DNA of 64,000 bases from Candidatus Altimarinota bacterium (GTDB lineage: Bacteria; Patescibacteriota; Gracilibacteria; UM-FILTER-43-11), in the NCBI GenBank assembly GCA_028281045.1, contig JANQKP010000004.1:45044-109043 (forward strand). The letters run 5' to 3'. Below, piece by piece: positions 45,601 to 54,446 of the stretch. The notes under the pieces are model-generated. The model was given only the letters and a program-made list of their open reading frames with translations, was not told the DNA's origin and searched no databases. The translations under genes were made by a program, and so were the position numbers. The first letter of the stretch is position 1. The number at the start of each line of letters is the position of its first letter.

Positions 45601-48309
45601 TTCCGTTTCTTCTGTCTCATGTTCAAGGCGTGCCATAAGTTCGCGATTTAAACTGAGCTCACCTTGCTCAACTAAAACTTTTTCACAAGTATCGCAGCTA
45701 TCTAAGCGATTAAAAACAAAGAAGTGCCCACCCTCAAAACGATTGAAATCTTTTTGTTGTTTATACAGTTTGTAATACACCTTATTGTCTTCTATTTCAA
45801 AACGAGGGAAAATATCGAAACGAAGCTCATCTCCAGAAACGACATCTGCATTTGCAATTCTAATTTCCAACTCCCCTTTAACGGCCGCATTAGATTTTGC
45901 AGCAGAAATCGCAAAGCGATCTTCATAAGGGAAAGATCTACGGGCTTTAGCCACCAGTTCATAATTACTTTGCCCGGCTGGCATCACAAAAGAACCGTGG
46001 AAAGAGCCATCGGCTTGAAGCGGCACTCTTTTCTTTTGAATCGATTCTCCTAGCTCATTTTCTAAAGAAACATCAATACTACGGTCTTCTGGAATTCCTA
46101 GAAGTCCTTGCAGGTCAATACGGTAGTACCCTTTGTAATAAATGGTTTCACCAGAAGCGTAAGCTTGTTTAGGACTAAACACCATAAGCCTTGGCTCATT
46201 TAGCTTAATCCACTGTCCTGTTTGCCCCGGTTGCGTAATCCCTGTAGACCAGCGATCCATGGTTAAACTGTAACGAGATTCTCCTTCTATTTTTTTACGC
46301 CCTGTTATTACAATTTCACTCGGAAGTGGTTTAGAAACCGTGTAGGTTCCAATGCCATCGGTTACCCCACGTAAAAGCTCTTCGCCTTCACGAGAATAAA
46401 TGGTGATGTCCATGCGAGACACAGGGCTTCCTGTGCTTAAATCAAAGGCGTAGACCATAAGATCATCGGTAGACTTCTTAGTCATCAGACCAGTACCAGA
46501 CACAATGAATGGAATCGCTAAACTCGCCTGCCCATCTTCATTTTCAATAAGCTCAGATCCCTGAACCGATAGAAAATAAAGACCTTCTTCAAAATCTCTA
46601 CCAAAGAGTTCTGCTAAATTCAGTGAAGTCACCTGTCTTTTGTTCGCTTTTTCTAAAAGAGACTCTTTAACTTTTGTCGAAGAAAAACAATTGTATCTGT
46701 CCCAAGCAAAGCGACTGGTTGTTGAAATAAAGTTTGTTTGAGAAACGGCACAAACATCCAACTCAAGTTCAGCCACATTAATGGTTTCTATTTCAAATAC
46801 AGGTTCTTCATTCAACTTAAAGGCTCTTCTTGGGTGTGGAGCTACAAGTTCCATGCTGGAGGCAATAGCCTTCGTTTCAAAAGCCGCCTCAAAAGCGGTT
46901 TCAAAACGATTCCCATTAGCATCTTTTGTGCCCTCTGGAATTTTAACTGTGTAAGATTCACTAGGTAATAGTGAGGCAGACACAAGGGCTTTAAGCCCCT
47001 CCTCTTCCATTTGTACACTTACAGCCGAAGGCAATTCTGGATCGAAAACAGCAGCCTCTTGAATGACCTCTGGAAGCATTGGTGAAGCAAATTGCATTTC
47101 AATCACATTGTTTTCATCCGGTGCTGAAATAGAAAGCACCTCAGGCTTTGCAGCAATAGTAAATTTCAGTTCAAAATCCTCTGAAAGGGCAATGTTTCCA
47201 TAACCTTCTTCATTTTCATTTAGACGCTTAGCTCCGCCCTCAAGGCCACTCGCTAAAACAAAGCGATACTCTGTGTCATGCTGAAAAGGAAACGTTGGCT
47301 TAAACTCAATAATACGTTTATCTACTTTGCCCTCTGCATTTTTTCCGTAGGTCACCTCTGTGTTAAAGAAACCGTCGTTCTTTTCTGTTATGTCTGCATC
47401 CACATCATTCGATGGGAATAAAAGAGCATTGCGCCCCGGTTCAATATAATCCAGAGCCATCTCTTGGTTAAACTCAAGCACAAGTGGGGTTTCGGTTTGC
47501 ACATAGCTAGCTTCTTGCTCCGGAGCAAAGAACGTTACTTTTGGCGCAGGGGTCTCAAATTCAAAAACCGTATCTTCTTCGGTTTCACCCCCATCTAGCG
47601 CTGGAAGCCCACTTTTAACTGTGGCCTTGTAGGCCGTTCCCATCGGTAAAACCGCTGGGGTGAATTCAATCACTCTTTGTCCAATCCATTTAAAATCTCC
47701 TTGGAGCGCAGGTTCTACCTCAAGTACATCTTGTTCTAAATCAATTTCTTCGACGTTCATAGGCCGATCAAACATAATGGTGAACCTTTGAGATTCTCCC
47801 ACAATTAGTTTTGGCTCTTCTGGGGCTTTTTCTTCATCGACTTCAGTTTCTTCAGTCTCTATTTCAGGAAGTGTTGGATCTATGTAAGAAACCATAGGAG
47901 GTCCTGCTACCACAAATTCTATAGAAGCTTCTTTATTCACTCTTTTTAGAGAAAGGCCCTTGGCGCTACCTGCTAGCTTAACGGTATATTCATCCCCGAC
48001 TCTTAAGAAATCGTCTGGAACAAACTCCAAAGTTCTCCGATCTGCCCAATTAAATTCTCCAGAAAGCCTTGGTTTTATAGAAAAGGCTTTTTCTACGCTA
48101 GAAAAATGAACTGGTTGAGAAAAGCGAATGGTAAAAGGAGCATTATAGGCCACTTTACGGTTTTCTACCTCATCCGCTTGAAGCACCTTAGGCTGAGGCA
48201 ACGCTGAATATAAACCTATTAAAACCAGCACTCCCAAAACACCCAAAATTTCCTTCTGAACAGAAGAGCGCTTGAAGAAGCTAAAAATGTTGTAAAAGAC
48301 ACGTTTCAT
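42661..48309 (-). CDS. Bacterial alpha-2-macroglobulin family protein
   Basis: Very large envelope protein related to protease-trapping alpha-2-macroglobulins. Residues about 20-38 form a signal or anchor helix (EILGVLGVLVLIGLYSAL). Repeated Ig-like or MG domains follow, with several copies of the pattern 'FxxPM or FxQPM...' as in MFDRPMNVEEIDL. The middle has the typical LMVFSPKQAYASGETIYYKGYYR. The C-terminal part has an alpha-toroid-like region (LLASYQKTDGGYGLLRN) and a receptor-type end (YDEIRDDRVLLF-like VDTSDDYVIWHAEKLPAGVYHLRF). I cannot find the CxEQ thioester motif. The gene is monocistronic, with a terminator behind it and no penicillin-binding protein 1C gene beside it. Length is 1882. 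Confidence 0.92.
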   Translation of the reverse strand: MKRVFYNIFSFFKRSSVQKEILGVLGVLVLIGLYSALPQPKVLQADEVENRKVAYNAPFTIRFSQPVHFSSVEKAFSIKPRLSGEFNWADRRTLEFVPDDFLRVGDEYTVKLAGSAKGLSLKRVNKEASIEFVVAGPPMVSYIDPTLPEIETEETEVDEEKAPEEPKLIVGESQRFTIMFDRPMNVEEIDLEQDVLEVEPALQGDFKWIGQRVIEFTPAVLPMGTAYKATVKSGLPALDGGETEEDTVFEFETPAPKVTFFAPEQEASYVQTETPLVLEFNQEMALDYIEPGRNALLFPSNDVDADITEKNDGFFNTEVTYGKNAEGKVDKRIIEFKPTFPFQHDTEYRFVLASGLEGGAKRLNENEEGYGNIALSEDFELKFTIAAKPEVLSISAPDENNVIEMQFASPMLPEVIQEAAVFDPELPSAVSVQMEEEGLKALVSASLLPSESYTVKIPEGTKDANGNRFETAFEAAFETKAIASSMELVAPHPRRAFKLNEEPVFEIETINVAELELDVCAVSQTNFISTTSRFAWDRYNCFSSTKVKESLLEKANKRQVTSLNLAELFGRDFEEGLYFLSVQGSELIENEDGQASLAIPFIVSGTGLMTKKSTDDLMVYAFDLSTGSPVSRMDITIYSREGEELLRGVTDGIGTYTVSKPLPSEIVITGRKKIEGESRYSLTMDRWSTGITQPGQTGQWIKLNEPRLMVFSPKQAYASGETIYYKGYYRIDLQGLLGIPEDRSIDVSLENELGESIQKKRVPLQADGSFHGSFVMPAGQSNYELVAKARRSFPYEDRFAISAAKSNAAVKGELEIRIANADVVSGDELRFDIFPRFEIEDNKVYYKLYKQQKDFNRFEGGHFFVFNRLDSCDTCEKVLVEQGELSLNRELMARLEHETEETEFGYVYTLETMARAENGEAFASSEIAVHPAAYYVGVGMKKKFISEEDSFQADFVTVSHQGDILEEKPVEIVWYKIDGEDLEEVGESAFFTDNAPLSVALDQRKGFEPGHYLLQAKTSDETGREVMAETDFYVTGPGNDFAELKVIPDQSEYLPGGKARLLIQGLENAEEALLTVEREGIIDYDLIEYDEKDPVIELPITEDMLPNVEVAIAAYNKNTGRLEMDRAPLFVSHFEKEVLIETELSPLLDGSTLLKLNAMDYQRRPLEAIFTVSVLQDQVNEADPIEHFYTQRAVQLMTASNLNMPGKIAGDQPVFDNKDLEASTASAPVLAFKPMLPSDNAGYAELALNLPKKGTGTILITASSGKDLFGSKNTTFTQVEDALALKATSLDHIVAGDEFSTFIHLNNQTEEPIETAVELSSAALIAADGNKQNAFIPARDMITLKYDIASNPMASYGQVTYEVAAGNQPLVETVKIEPLPKRYFRLFQGEFKEKFTKNISIEHENKGQLVLTMSTHPAAKIIPFIRHESTVSSKHLAIQLMPLLHLEGLDEAALGRFISKAALQAKLDLLASYQKTDGGYGLLRNSASSDPISSALSVHVMALADDLGFNTPVRRNTGYLYGVTQEDVSAQEKLFALWGLGAAGEFDTRQSLAIYENRAELSIFERAVLLQNLTALHDAGQRSVFPFIQRLQSELITDLDQNEEDIDDKTLAAIYLALVSLDENNVVAERIAPHLSRALDRAEGLADIDYAWALTALIKRENAPVELEEDVSVKVNLGEVTLEETFASTEPFKVVQQRIEVTDALESLPLKFETRSEVPIHYDITFETIDTAKFEPSNNELVLSREYRDNEGQLREANFKEGESYIGTLTVAVSEDAENVVIKEPLPAGFKLLEVEFADPVFAAFKSAALAERFGYNFLSDPIWHFEAVDTSDDYVIWHAEKLPAGVYHLRFAVSAKTPGQFRHMPAFAGEVHTESQVVEVK

Positions 48310-48334
48310 TTAGGCCTAAATTAGCGAACAGTAT

Positions 48335-48340
48335 TTTAAC
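48335..48340 (-). promoter_or_regulatory. Probable -10 box of the alpha-2-macroglobulin gene
   Basis: TAAAAT on the minus strand at 48335-48340, preceded by TGT (extended -10). The -35 region is only TTGTTA with a 15-base spacer. Confidence 0.45.
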
Positions 48341-48429
48341 ATACCTTTATATATAACAAGAGCTGTAATTTAATTTGACTTATAAAAGAAAAGGACTATT
48401 ATTACCCCCTTACTTTTTTCTAAAACAAC

Positions 48430-49125
48430 ATGAAAGGAATGCTTAAAAAAATGACAGTAGCTGCTTTTGTAGCGGCTCTAACCCTAAGTTTCGCTAACGG
48501 GACTATGGCAGCAGACACTCTGCTAGACCCAGAAGGAACGATTTCTATTGAAATTGTAGATGCTTTTGATAGACCTACCAAAGGAGCTTGGTATATGCAC
48601 CAAGGGATCAACAGCAAAGGTCCTGTGGTTCGTAATGGACAAGGAAATGAAACCTTTGAATTTGCGACTGGAGTATATACCCTTCGCACTCGCAATGTGG
48701 AATACGGACAAGTGATTGAAATGGAAACTGAAAGCACTCTAGAACTAGTGCACGAAGGAGAAATTGCTTTCAAAGCCGTTTACTACACCGATGCGGAGCA
48801 AAAAGAATTTTTCAACCAAGGAGCTACCGAATCTACTGAGGAAGAAGTGGATGAAAATGTAGTAACAGAGCCTTCAACTGATGTTGAGCCTGCTGAAGAA
48901 GTGAACCCTGAAGAAGAAATGGTTAATGAACCTGTTATTCCAGCACCTCGTCCGGACGTTGTTCCAGATGACACTAAGCCAAACTTCCCATCAGATGGTT
49001 TTGTTTCTGCTGTAACTCCAGGTCAAAACTATGACTTAGCAGCCACTGGTCCTTCTGGACTTCTAGGACTGATGCTTATCAGTTCTGTGACAGGACTTGC
49101 TGCCATTCGCCGTAAAAACGACTAG
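48430..49125 (+). CDS. Secreted surface protein with LAATG-type sorting signal
   Basis: Predicted cell-wall or surface-anchored protein. A signal peptide (KKMTVAAFVAALTLSFANGTMA) ends near residue 26. A beta-rich domain of about 110 residues follows (GTISIEIVDAFDRPTKGAWY), then a Glu/Pro-rich spacer at about 135-200. The end reads LAATGPSG, a hydrophobic helix GLLGLMLISSVTGLAAI, and the tail RRKND (residues 203-231). This is the layout of a sortase substrate, with LAxTG as used by class E enzymes. No sortase gene is in the window. It has its own leader and a terminator. Confidence 0.85.
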   Translation: MKGMLKKMTVAAFVAALTLSFANGTMAADTLLDPEGTISIEIVDAFDRPTKGAWYMHQGINSKGPVVRNGQGNETFEFATGVYTLRTRNVEYGQVIEMETESTLELVHEGEIAFKAVYYTDAEQKEFFNQGATESTEEEVDENVVTEPSTDVEPAEEVNPEEEMVNEPVIPAPRPDVVPDDTKPNFPSDGFVSAVTPGQNYDLAATGPSGLLGLMLISSVTGLAAIRRKND

Positions 49126-49144
49126 AGAAATAAGTTACAAAAAG

Positions 49145-49173
49145 GTCACGTCACCTCCAGACGTGGCTTTTTT
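49145..49173 (+). terminator. Rho-independent terminator after the surface protein gene
   Basis: GTCACGTC (49145-49152) pairs with GACGTGGC (49160-49167, one G-T pair), followed by six T. Confidence 0.9.
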
Positions 49174-49277
49174 GTATTGACTTTTTTTGAGAAAGCTATT
49201 AAACTTCTCGAAAATTAACCCCTTACCCGGAAAACCTGCACCTGCAGGACAACCCCACCTTTTTTAATATAAACCTT

Positions 49278-50750
49278 ATGGCTAATTTTGATCCAAAATA
49301 CACCTTCGATGACGTATTACTAGTTCCTCAGTATTCTGAGATATTGCCTCGTGATACTAAAACAGGAACTCTAGTTTCGAAGAATATTAAAATTAACATT
49401 CCCCTAGTCAGTGCCGCTATGGATACCGTAACGGAAGCAACGCTTGCGACTAAAATGGCGCTTTATGGAGGAATTGGAATCATTCATAAGAATATGACTC
49501 CAGAGCAGCAAGCCGAAGAGGTAAAAAAGGTGAAACGTTTTGAAAATGGATTTATTCAAGATCCTATTTGTGCAGGGCCAGACGATACCATTGAAGACAT
49601 TTACCAAATTCGTAAGAAATTTGGATACAAAGCGGTACCAATTACCGATAACGGAGAATCTGACGGGAAACTTCTAGGACTAGTAACTAGCAACAATTAC
49701 TTCTATCAAAAACATGCGGCGCTTAAAACCAAAGAACGCATGACGCCAGTAGAAGATCTTCTAACCGCAGAAGAAGGAGTAACGCTTAGCGAAGCGAACG
49801 ATATTCTAGAAGAATCTCGCCACTCTAAACTCCTTATTGTTAATAAAGGAAAGCTGAAAGCGTTAGTAACAAGACGCGACATTGAAAAGAATAAGGAATA
49901 TCCAGAAGCGTCTAAAGATGAGAAAAAACGTCTTCGTGTAGGAGCCGCCGTAGGACCTGCGGCCAACATGCAAGATCGCGTGAGACTTCTTGTAGAAGCC
50001 GGTGTAGATCTACTTGTAGTAGACACCGCTCACGGACACTCCAAAGGAGTGATCGATACCATTAAATACATCAAGAAAACTTACAAAGACGTAGACGTAA
50101 TTGGAGGAAACATTGTGACCCCAGAAGCGGTTAAAGCCTTAGCCGCTGCCGGAGCCGATGGCGTTAAAGTAGGAGTAGGACCAGGTTCTATTTGTACTAC
50201 CCGCGTAGTTGCCGGAGTTGGAGTACCACAACTTTCTGCCGTAATGGACTGTGCTAAAGAAGGTAGAAAGCATGGTATTCCTGTTATCGCCGATGGTGGA
50301 ATTAAATACTCTGGAGACATTGCTAAAGCCATTGCCGCAGGAGCAAGCGCTGTGATGTGCGGATCTCTATTTGCAGGAACCGCAGAAAGCCCAGGAGAAA
50401 TCATTTACCGTGAAGGTAAAACCTTCAAATCATACCGTGGAATGGGATCACTAGGGGCTATGTCTACTGGTGGAAAAGAAAGATACGGACAAGCGGATGT
50501 GAAAGAAGAGCAAAAATACGTTCCAGAAGGAATCGAAGGACAAATCGCTTACAAAGGTAAAGTGTCAGATATTATTTACCAACTGGTTGGTGGACTTAAA
50601 TCTTCTATGGGCTACCTAGGAGCAAAAGACATCAAGGATTACCAAAAGAAAGCGAAATTTGTTCAAATCACTTCAGCTTCACTTCGTGAAAGTCATCCTC
50701 ATGATGTAAAGATCATCAAGGATGCTCCAAACTACAAAACTTCAGTTTAA
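49278..50750 (+). CDS. guaB: Inosine-5'-monophosphate dehydrogenase
   Basis: Oxidises IMP to XMP with NAD+, the committing step to GMP. Seen: [19 protein letters not shown] at the start, [12 protein letters not shown], two CBS domains at about 95-205, the active-site loop [20 protein letters not shown] with the catalytic Cys, the phosphate-binding [17 protein letters not shown], and [10 protein letters not shown]. Length 490 is normal. It has a leader of about 100 bases with a small CCTGC/GCAGG hairpin but no riboswitch that I recognise. Its stop overlaps the convergent membrane protein gene by four bases. Confidence 0.98.
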   Translation: MANFDPKYTFDDVLLVPQYSEILPRDTKTGTLVSKNIKINIPLVSAAMDTVTEATLATKMALYGGIGIIHKNMTPEQQAEEVKKVKRFENGFIQDPICAGPDDTIEDIYQIRKKFGYKAVPITDNGESDGKLLGLVTSNNYFYQKHAALKTKERMTPVEDLLTAEEGVTLSEANDILEESRHSKLLIVNKGKLKALVTRRDIEKNKEYPEASKDEKKRLRVGAAVGPAANMQDRVRLLVEAGVDLLVVDTAHGHSKGVIDTIKYIKKTYKDVDVIGGNIVTPEAVKALAAAGADGVKVGVGPGSICTTRVVAGVGVPQLSAVMDCAKEGRKHGIPVIADGGIKYSGDIAKAIAAGASAVMCGSLFAGTAESPGEIIYREGKTFKSYRGMGSLGAMSTGGKERYGQADVKEEQKYVPEGIEGQIAYKGKVSDIIYQLVGGLKSSMGYLGAKDIKDYQKKAKFVQITSASLRESHPHDVKIIKDAPNYKTSV

Positions 50751-51055
50751 ATCACTGAAGGAAAAGCGAAGTTAATAAACACGGCAAGGCCAAACAAGGC
50801 AATGCACGTGATTAGAATAACCAAATTCCATGGTGCATCTGGCCGGGTCTCATTTTCGCTAAGCTGAAGATGCAAACTAGTACCCCCATAAATTAAGGAC
50901 ACAAGGGCCAGAGGAATATCAAAAACTCTCATGAATAAAATGGCATAAGCCCCCATGTAATCATTTCTAAAAGCTAGGGCTGCAATGACATAGGCAAAGG
51001 CCAAAACAAAGAAGTAGAAGGCAGAAATGTCATGTAGATCTTTTGTGTTTCCCAT
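50747..51055 (-). CDS. Small integral membrane protein of unknown function
   Basis: No family recognised. The 102-residue product has about three hydrophobic helices (AFYFFVLAFAYVIAALAF; AILFMRVFDIPLALVSLIY; LVILITCIALFGLAVFINF) with short charged loops. It is convergent with guaB (TTAA stop overlap) and divergent from gatC, with which it shares an overlapping promoter region. Confidence 0.8.
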   Translation of the reverse strand: MGNTKDLHDISAFYFFVLAFAYVIAALAFRNDYMGAYAILFMRVFDIPLALVSLIYGGTSLHLQLSENETRPDAPWNLVILITCIALFGLAVFINFAFPSVI

Positions 51056-51072
51056 ATTTATTAGTTGCCCCT

Positions 51073-51101
51073 ATTTTACCAAACTGCCAAACGTTTGCCC
51101 A
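51073..51101 (-). promoter_or_regulatory. Promoter of the small membrane protein gene
   Basis: On the minus strand: TGGGCA (51096-51101), 17 bases ending TTTGG, then TAAAAT (51073-51078), an extended -10. Its -35 box overlaps that of the divergent gatC promoter. Confidence 0.6.
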
Positions 51102-51123
51102 GCCATGGTTTTTAAGCTACAAT
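51095..51123 (+). promoter_or_regulatory. Promoter of gatC-gatA
   Basis: TTGCCC (51095-51100), 17 bases, then TACAAT (51118-51123). The ATG follows at 51149. Confidence 0.6.
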
Positions 51124-51148
51124 CTCCAGGCCTTATTAATAAAGATTC

Positions 51149-51436
51149 ATGGCACTTTCTAAAGAAGATGTTAAAAAGATTGCAACGCTAGCTCGCCTAG
51201 AGCTAAGTGAAGACGAGCTAGAGAAATTCTCTGGGCAACTTTCTGGAATTCTAGATTACATGGAGTCTTTAAATGAGGTAGACACTGAAGGTGTGGAACC
51301 TATTTCTCAGGTGACTGGACTTGAAAACATTACCTTTGAAGATGAGGTAGCCTCTTGTGATTACAACGAGGAACTAATCAAGCAAACTCCACAGGATGTG
51401 CAAGACAATATGATTAAAGTGAAAAGCGTATTCTAA
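51149..51436 (+). CDS. gatC: Asp-tRNA(Asn)/Glu-tRNA(Gln) amidotransferase subunit C
   Basis: Small belt-like subunit of the GatCAB complex, which converts mischarged Glu-tRNA(Gln) and Asp-tRNA(Asn). Seen: DVKKIATLARLELSEDELEKF and the typical ILDYMESLNEVDTEGVEPISQV (first part ILDYMESLNEVDT). Length 95 is normal. It overlaps gatA by one base. gatB is not in the window and must lie elsewhere, as the complex needs it. Confidence 0.96.
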   Translation: MALSKEDVKKIATLARLELSEDELEKFSGQLSGILDYMESLNEVDTEGVEPISQVTGLENITFEDEVASCDYNEELIKQTPQDVQDNMIKVKSVF

Positions 51437-52872
51437 TGGAAAACCTTACGATTGCAGAAGCAAATCAGGGGCTTAAAGATGGAAAATTCACTAGCGTGGA
51501 ACTCACGCAGGCTTATTTAGAAAAAGCGAAAGCAGATGATCTAAATAGCTATATTTCAGTGACAGAAGAGATGGCTCTTGAGCAAGCGAAAACCGCAGAT
51601 AGCAAAGGAGATTTCACAACTCCCCTAACCGGGATTCCGATGAATCTAAAAGATCTGGTTTGTGTAAAAGGAACGCAGACCACAGCAGGGTCTAAAATCC
51701 TAAAAGGGTTTAAACCGGCTTACACCGCAGACTTTGCAGAGCGCCTATTAAACACCGGTGCAGTACTACTTGGTAAAACCAATACGGATGAATTTGCCAT
51801 GGGAGGATCTAATGAAACGAGCGCTTATGGTCCAGTAAAAAACCCATGGGACAAAGAAAGGGTTCCTGGTGGATCTTCTGGTGGACCAGCAGCAAGTGTT
51901 GCTGCAGATCAAGCCGTTTATGCCATTGGTTCAGATACCGGTGGATCTATTCGCCAACCAGCAAGTTTTTGTAGCACAGTTGGGCTTAAAGTGACCTATG
52001 GTCGTGTACCACGTCACGGAGTAACCGCTTACGCTTCTTCTTTCGATACCATTGGGCCTATCACTAAGACCGTAGAAGATGCAGCAATGGTTTTAAATAC
52101 TATTGCGGGGAAATCAGATAAAGATTCTACGACCCCAGATGTAGATGTGCCAGATTACACAAAGGCCTTAAACAAAGATATTAAAGGAATTAAAGTTGGA
52201 GTACCTAAAGAATTCTTCGCCGAAGGTGTAGAAGAAGAAACGAAAAAGATTGTAGAAGCTGGGATTGAAACCCTAAAAGCCCTTGGAGCTGAAGTAAAAG
52301 AAGTATCTTTACCTCTCACCAAGTACGCTATCCCTGCTTACTATATATTAGTGAAGTCTGAAGCCTCTACCAATATGGCTCGCTATGACGGTGTTAAATA
52401 TGGACACACCACAGATGATGCCAAAGAACTTCTGGAGATTTACATGAAATCTCGTGGAGAAGGATTTGGAGATGAGGTAAAACGCGCGATTATGCTTGGA
52501 ACATACACTCTTTCTGCTGGATACTTTGATGCCTACTACCTTAAAGCCGCTAAAGTTCGTAATCTTATTAAACAAGAGTACGAAAAAATGTTTGAAGAAG
52601 TGGATGTACTGGCTACGCCAGTGTCTCCATTCCCGGCCTTTAAGATCGGAGAAAAAATCGATGATCCTGTAGCGATGTACTCTGCTGATATTCTTACCAC
52701 TCCAATCAACTTAGCTGGAGTTCCAGCGCTTTCTGTTCCTGCTGGATTCACCGAAGCAGGACTACCTGTTGGAATGCAGCTCATTGCCAAGCAATTCGCC
52801 GAAGAAACACTTCTTCATGTAGGCTACGCCTTTGAACAAGCCACCGATTTCCATACAAAAAGACCTAGTTAG
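51436..52872 (+). CDS. gatA: Asp-tRNA(Asn)/Glu-tRNA(Gln) amidotransferase subunit A
   Basis: Glutaminase subunit of GatCAB, of the amidase-signature family. Seen: the catalytic Lys in GIPMNLKDLVC, the amidase core PGGSSGGPAASVAADQA, and GSDTGGSIRQPASFCSTVG with the catalytic Ser pair. The late LAGVPALSVPAG is also typical. Length 478 is normal. It overlaps gatC by one base and ends in an 8-base overlap with the convergent 97-residue gene. Confidence 0.97.
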   Translation: MENLTIAEANQGLKDGKFTSVELTQAYLEKAKADDLNSYISVTEEMALEQAKTADSKGDFTTPLTGIPMNLKDLVCVKGTQTTAGSKILKGFKPAYTADFAERLLNTGAVLLGKTNTDEFAMGGSNETSAYGPVKNPWDKERVPGGSSGGPAASVAADQAVYAIGSDTGGSIRQPASFCSTVGLKVTYGRVPRHGVTAYASSFDTIGPITKTVEDAAMVLNTIAGKSDKDSTTPDVDVPDYTKALNKDIKGIKVGVPKEFFAEGVEEETKKIVEAGIETLKALGAEVKEVSLPLTKYAIPAYYILVKSEASTNMARYDGVKYGHTTDDAKELLEIYMKSRGEGFGDEVKRAIMLGTYTLSAGYFDAYYLKAAKVRNLIKQEYEKMFEEVDVLATPVSPFPAFKIGEKIDDPVAMYSADILTTPINLAGVPALSVPAGFTEAGLPVGMQLIAKQFAEETLLHVGYAFEQATDFHTKRPS

Positions 52873-53158
52873 AAATATCTTCTAGAATATTTCTTAGCTT
52901 TCTCCATACGCGTTGTTGCATAACGCCTTTTTTTAAATCTAATTTTTCAAAAATAGCCTGTCTTCCCTGCTCTACCTGATACTCCACTTCGCTTTCAGAA
53001 AGTTGTACTGCAGCCACAAGCTCCATAGGCTTAAGCAGCCCTGCTTCTATAAAGTGCTCTGCATAATCTAGAATCATTTGCACACGTTCGCCAAGAGATG
53101 ACCCATCCCATAGATAGTTCACGCTTTCTGCCTGTGGTGTTTTTTGTTCAGGCTTCAT
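52865..53158 (-). CDS. Small acidic hypothetical protein
   Basis: No family recognised. The 97-residue product is soluble and helical (LGERVQMILDYAEHFIEAGLL, short form: LGERVQMILDYAEHF; AAVQLSESEVEYQVEQGRQAIF), with a C-terminal basic stretch MQQRVWRKLRNIL. It is single-gene, with a strong extended -10 promoter, and overlaps the end of gatA by 8 bases. Confidence 0.75.
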   Translation of the reverse strand: MKPEQKTPQAESVNYLWDGSSLGERVQMILDYAEHFIEAGLLKPMELVAAVQLSESEVEYQVEQGRQAIFEKLDLKKGVMQQRVWRKLRNILEDISN

Positions 53159-53179
53159 TTTTATTTTTTAAATCCTTTT

Positions 53180-53208
53180 ATTATAGCATTTTTTAGCCCA
53201 AATTTCAA
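53180..53208 (-). promoter_or_regulatory. Extended -10 promoter of the 97-residue protein gene
   Basis: On the minus strand: TTGAAA (53203-53208), 17 bases ending ATGC, then TATAAT (53180-53185). The TGC gives an extended -10. The spacer start TTTGGGC resembles that of promoter P3. Confidence 0.75.
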
Positions 53209-53261
53209 TTGCATGGCCCATTAAAGGACTGTAAGGTGAGGTTACTTAGCCCAAAAGCCCT

Positions 53262-54446
53262 ATGGATTACTATCAAGAGTCACTAAAGCTTCACGAAGAA
53301 AAACAAGGAAAGATTGAAGTCGTTTCTAAGGTAAAAGTAGAAAGCAAAGACGATTTATCTTTAGCGTATACCCCAGGAGTAGCTGAACCTTGTCGTGAAA
53401 TTGCCAAAGACGAGAGCAAATTAAATACCTACACCAATATTGGAAATATGGTGGCGGTGATTACCGATGGTAGCGCGGTGCTTGGCCTTGGAAACATTGG
53501 AGCCAAAGCGGGAATGCCAGTGATGGAAGGAAAAGCCATTCTTTTCAAAGAATTTGCTAATGTAGACTCTTTCCCCATTGCACTTGATACCCAAGATACA
53601 GAAGAAATTATTGCTACGATTAAAAACATTGCTCCAAGCTTTGGAGGAATTAACTTAGAAGATATCTCTGCTCCAAGATGTTTTGAAATTGAAAAGCGTC
53701 TGATTGAAGAGCTAGACATTCCTGTGTTTCATGATGATCAGCATGGAACGGCTATTGTAACCCTGGCGGGACTTATTAATGCGCTTAAAATCGTAAACAA
53801 AGAATTTAAAGACATTCGTATTGCTATGAGTGGTGTAGGAGCTGCAGGTGTAGCGATTACCAAGCTTCTGATTAAATATGGAGTAACCCCAGAAAATATT
53901 TACCTATGCGATAGCAAAGGGGTGATTTACAAAGGAAGAGATAATCTTAATGAAGTTAAAGATGAGCTTGCAGAAATAACGAATGTAGCGTGTCACTTGG
54001 GATCAGATAACCCAGATTGTAAAACCGGATCTCTTGCAGAAATCATGGTAGGTGCCGATGTATTCATTGGAGTATCTCAGCCTAAACTAGTGACCCCTGA
54101 AATGGTTCAATCTATGGCAAAAGACCCTATTATCTTTGCCATGAGTAACCCAGAGCCAGAAATCATGCCAGACCTAGCTAAAGAAGCAGGTGCTGCTGTG
54201 GTGGCTACAGGACGTTCTGATTTCCCTAATCAGGTAAACAACGTGCTTGGATTCCCAGGGATTTTCCGCGGAGTACTTGATGCAGGGATTAAAGAAATCA
54301 CCGATGAAATTAAAGTTCTTGCAGCAGAAACCATTGCTAGCTTTGTTAAAGAGCCCACCCCAGATAAAATCATTCCAAATCCTTTGGAAAAAGAAGTGGC
54401 TCATGCCATTGCTGACGCCATTAAAAACCTTAACCCAAATTCATAA
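53262..54446 (+). CDS. NAD(P)-dependent malic enzyme
   Basis: Oxidatively decarboxylates malate to pyruvate and CO2. Seen: LSLAYTPGVAEPCREIAK near residue 28, the catalytic DDQHGTAIVTLAG, the Rossmann motif GVGAAGVAITKLL, and FAMSNPEPEIMPDLAKE. The 394-residue length corresponds to the short bacterial form, without a phosphotransacetylase-like tail. It overlaps the next lipoprotein gene by one base. Together with pgi it is one of the few central carbon enzymes here. Cofactor preference cannot be read safely from sequence alone. Confidence 0.95.
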   Translation: MDYYQESLKLHEEKQGKIEVVSKVKVESKDDLSLAYTPGVAEPCREIAKDESKLNTYTNIGNMVAVITDGSAVLGLGNIGAKAGMPVMEGKAILFKEFANVDSFPIALDTQDTEEIIATIKNIAPSFGGINLEDISAPRCFEIEKRLIEELDIPVFHDDQHGTAIVTLAGLINALKIVNKEFKDIRIAMSGVGAAGVAITKLLIKYGVTPENIYLCDSKGVIYKGRDNLNEVKDELAEITNVACHLGSDNPDCKTGSLAEIMVGADVFIGVSQPKLVTPEMVQSMAKDPIIFAMSNPEPEIMPDLAKEAGAAVVATGRSDFPNQVNNVLGFPGIFRGVLDAGIKEITDEIKVLAAETIASFVKEPTPDKIIPNPLEKEVAHAIADAIKNLNPNS

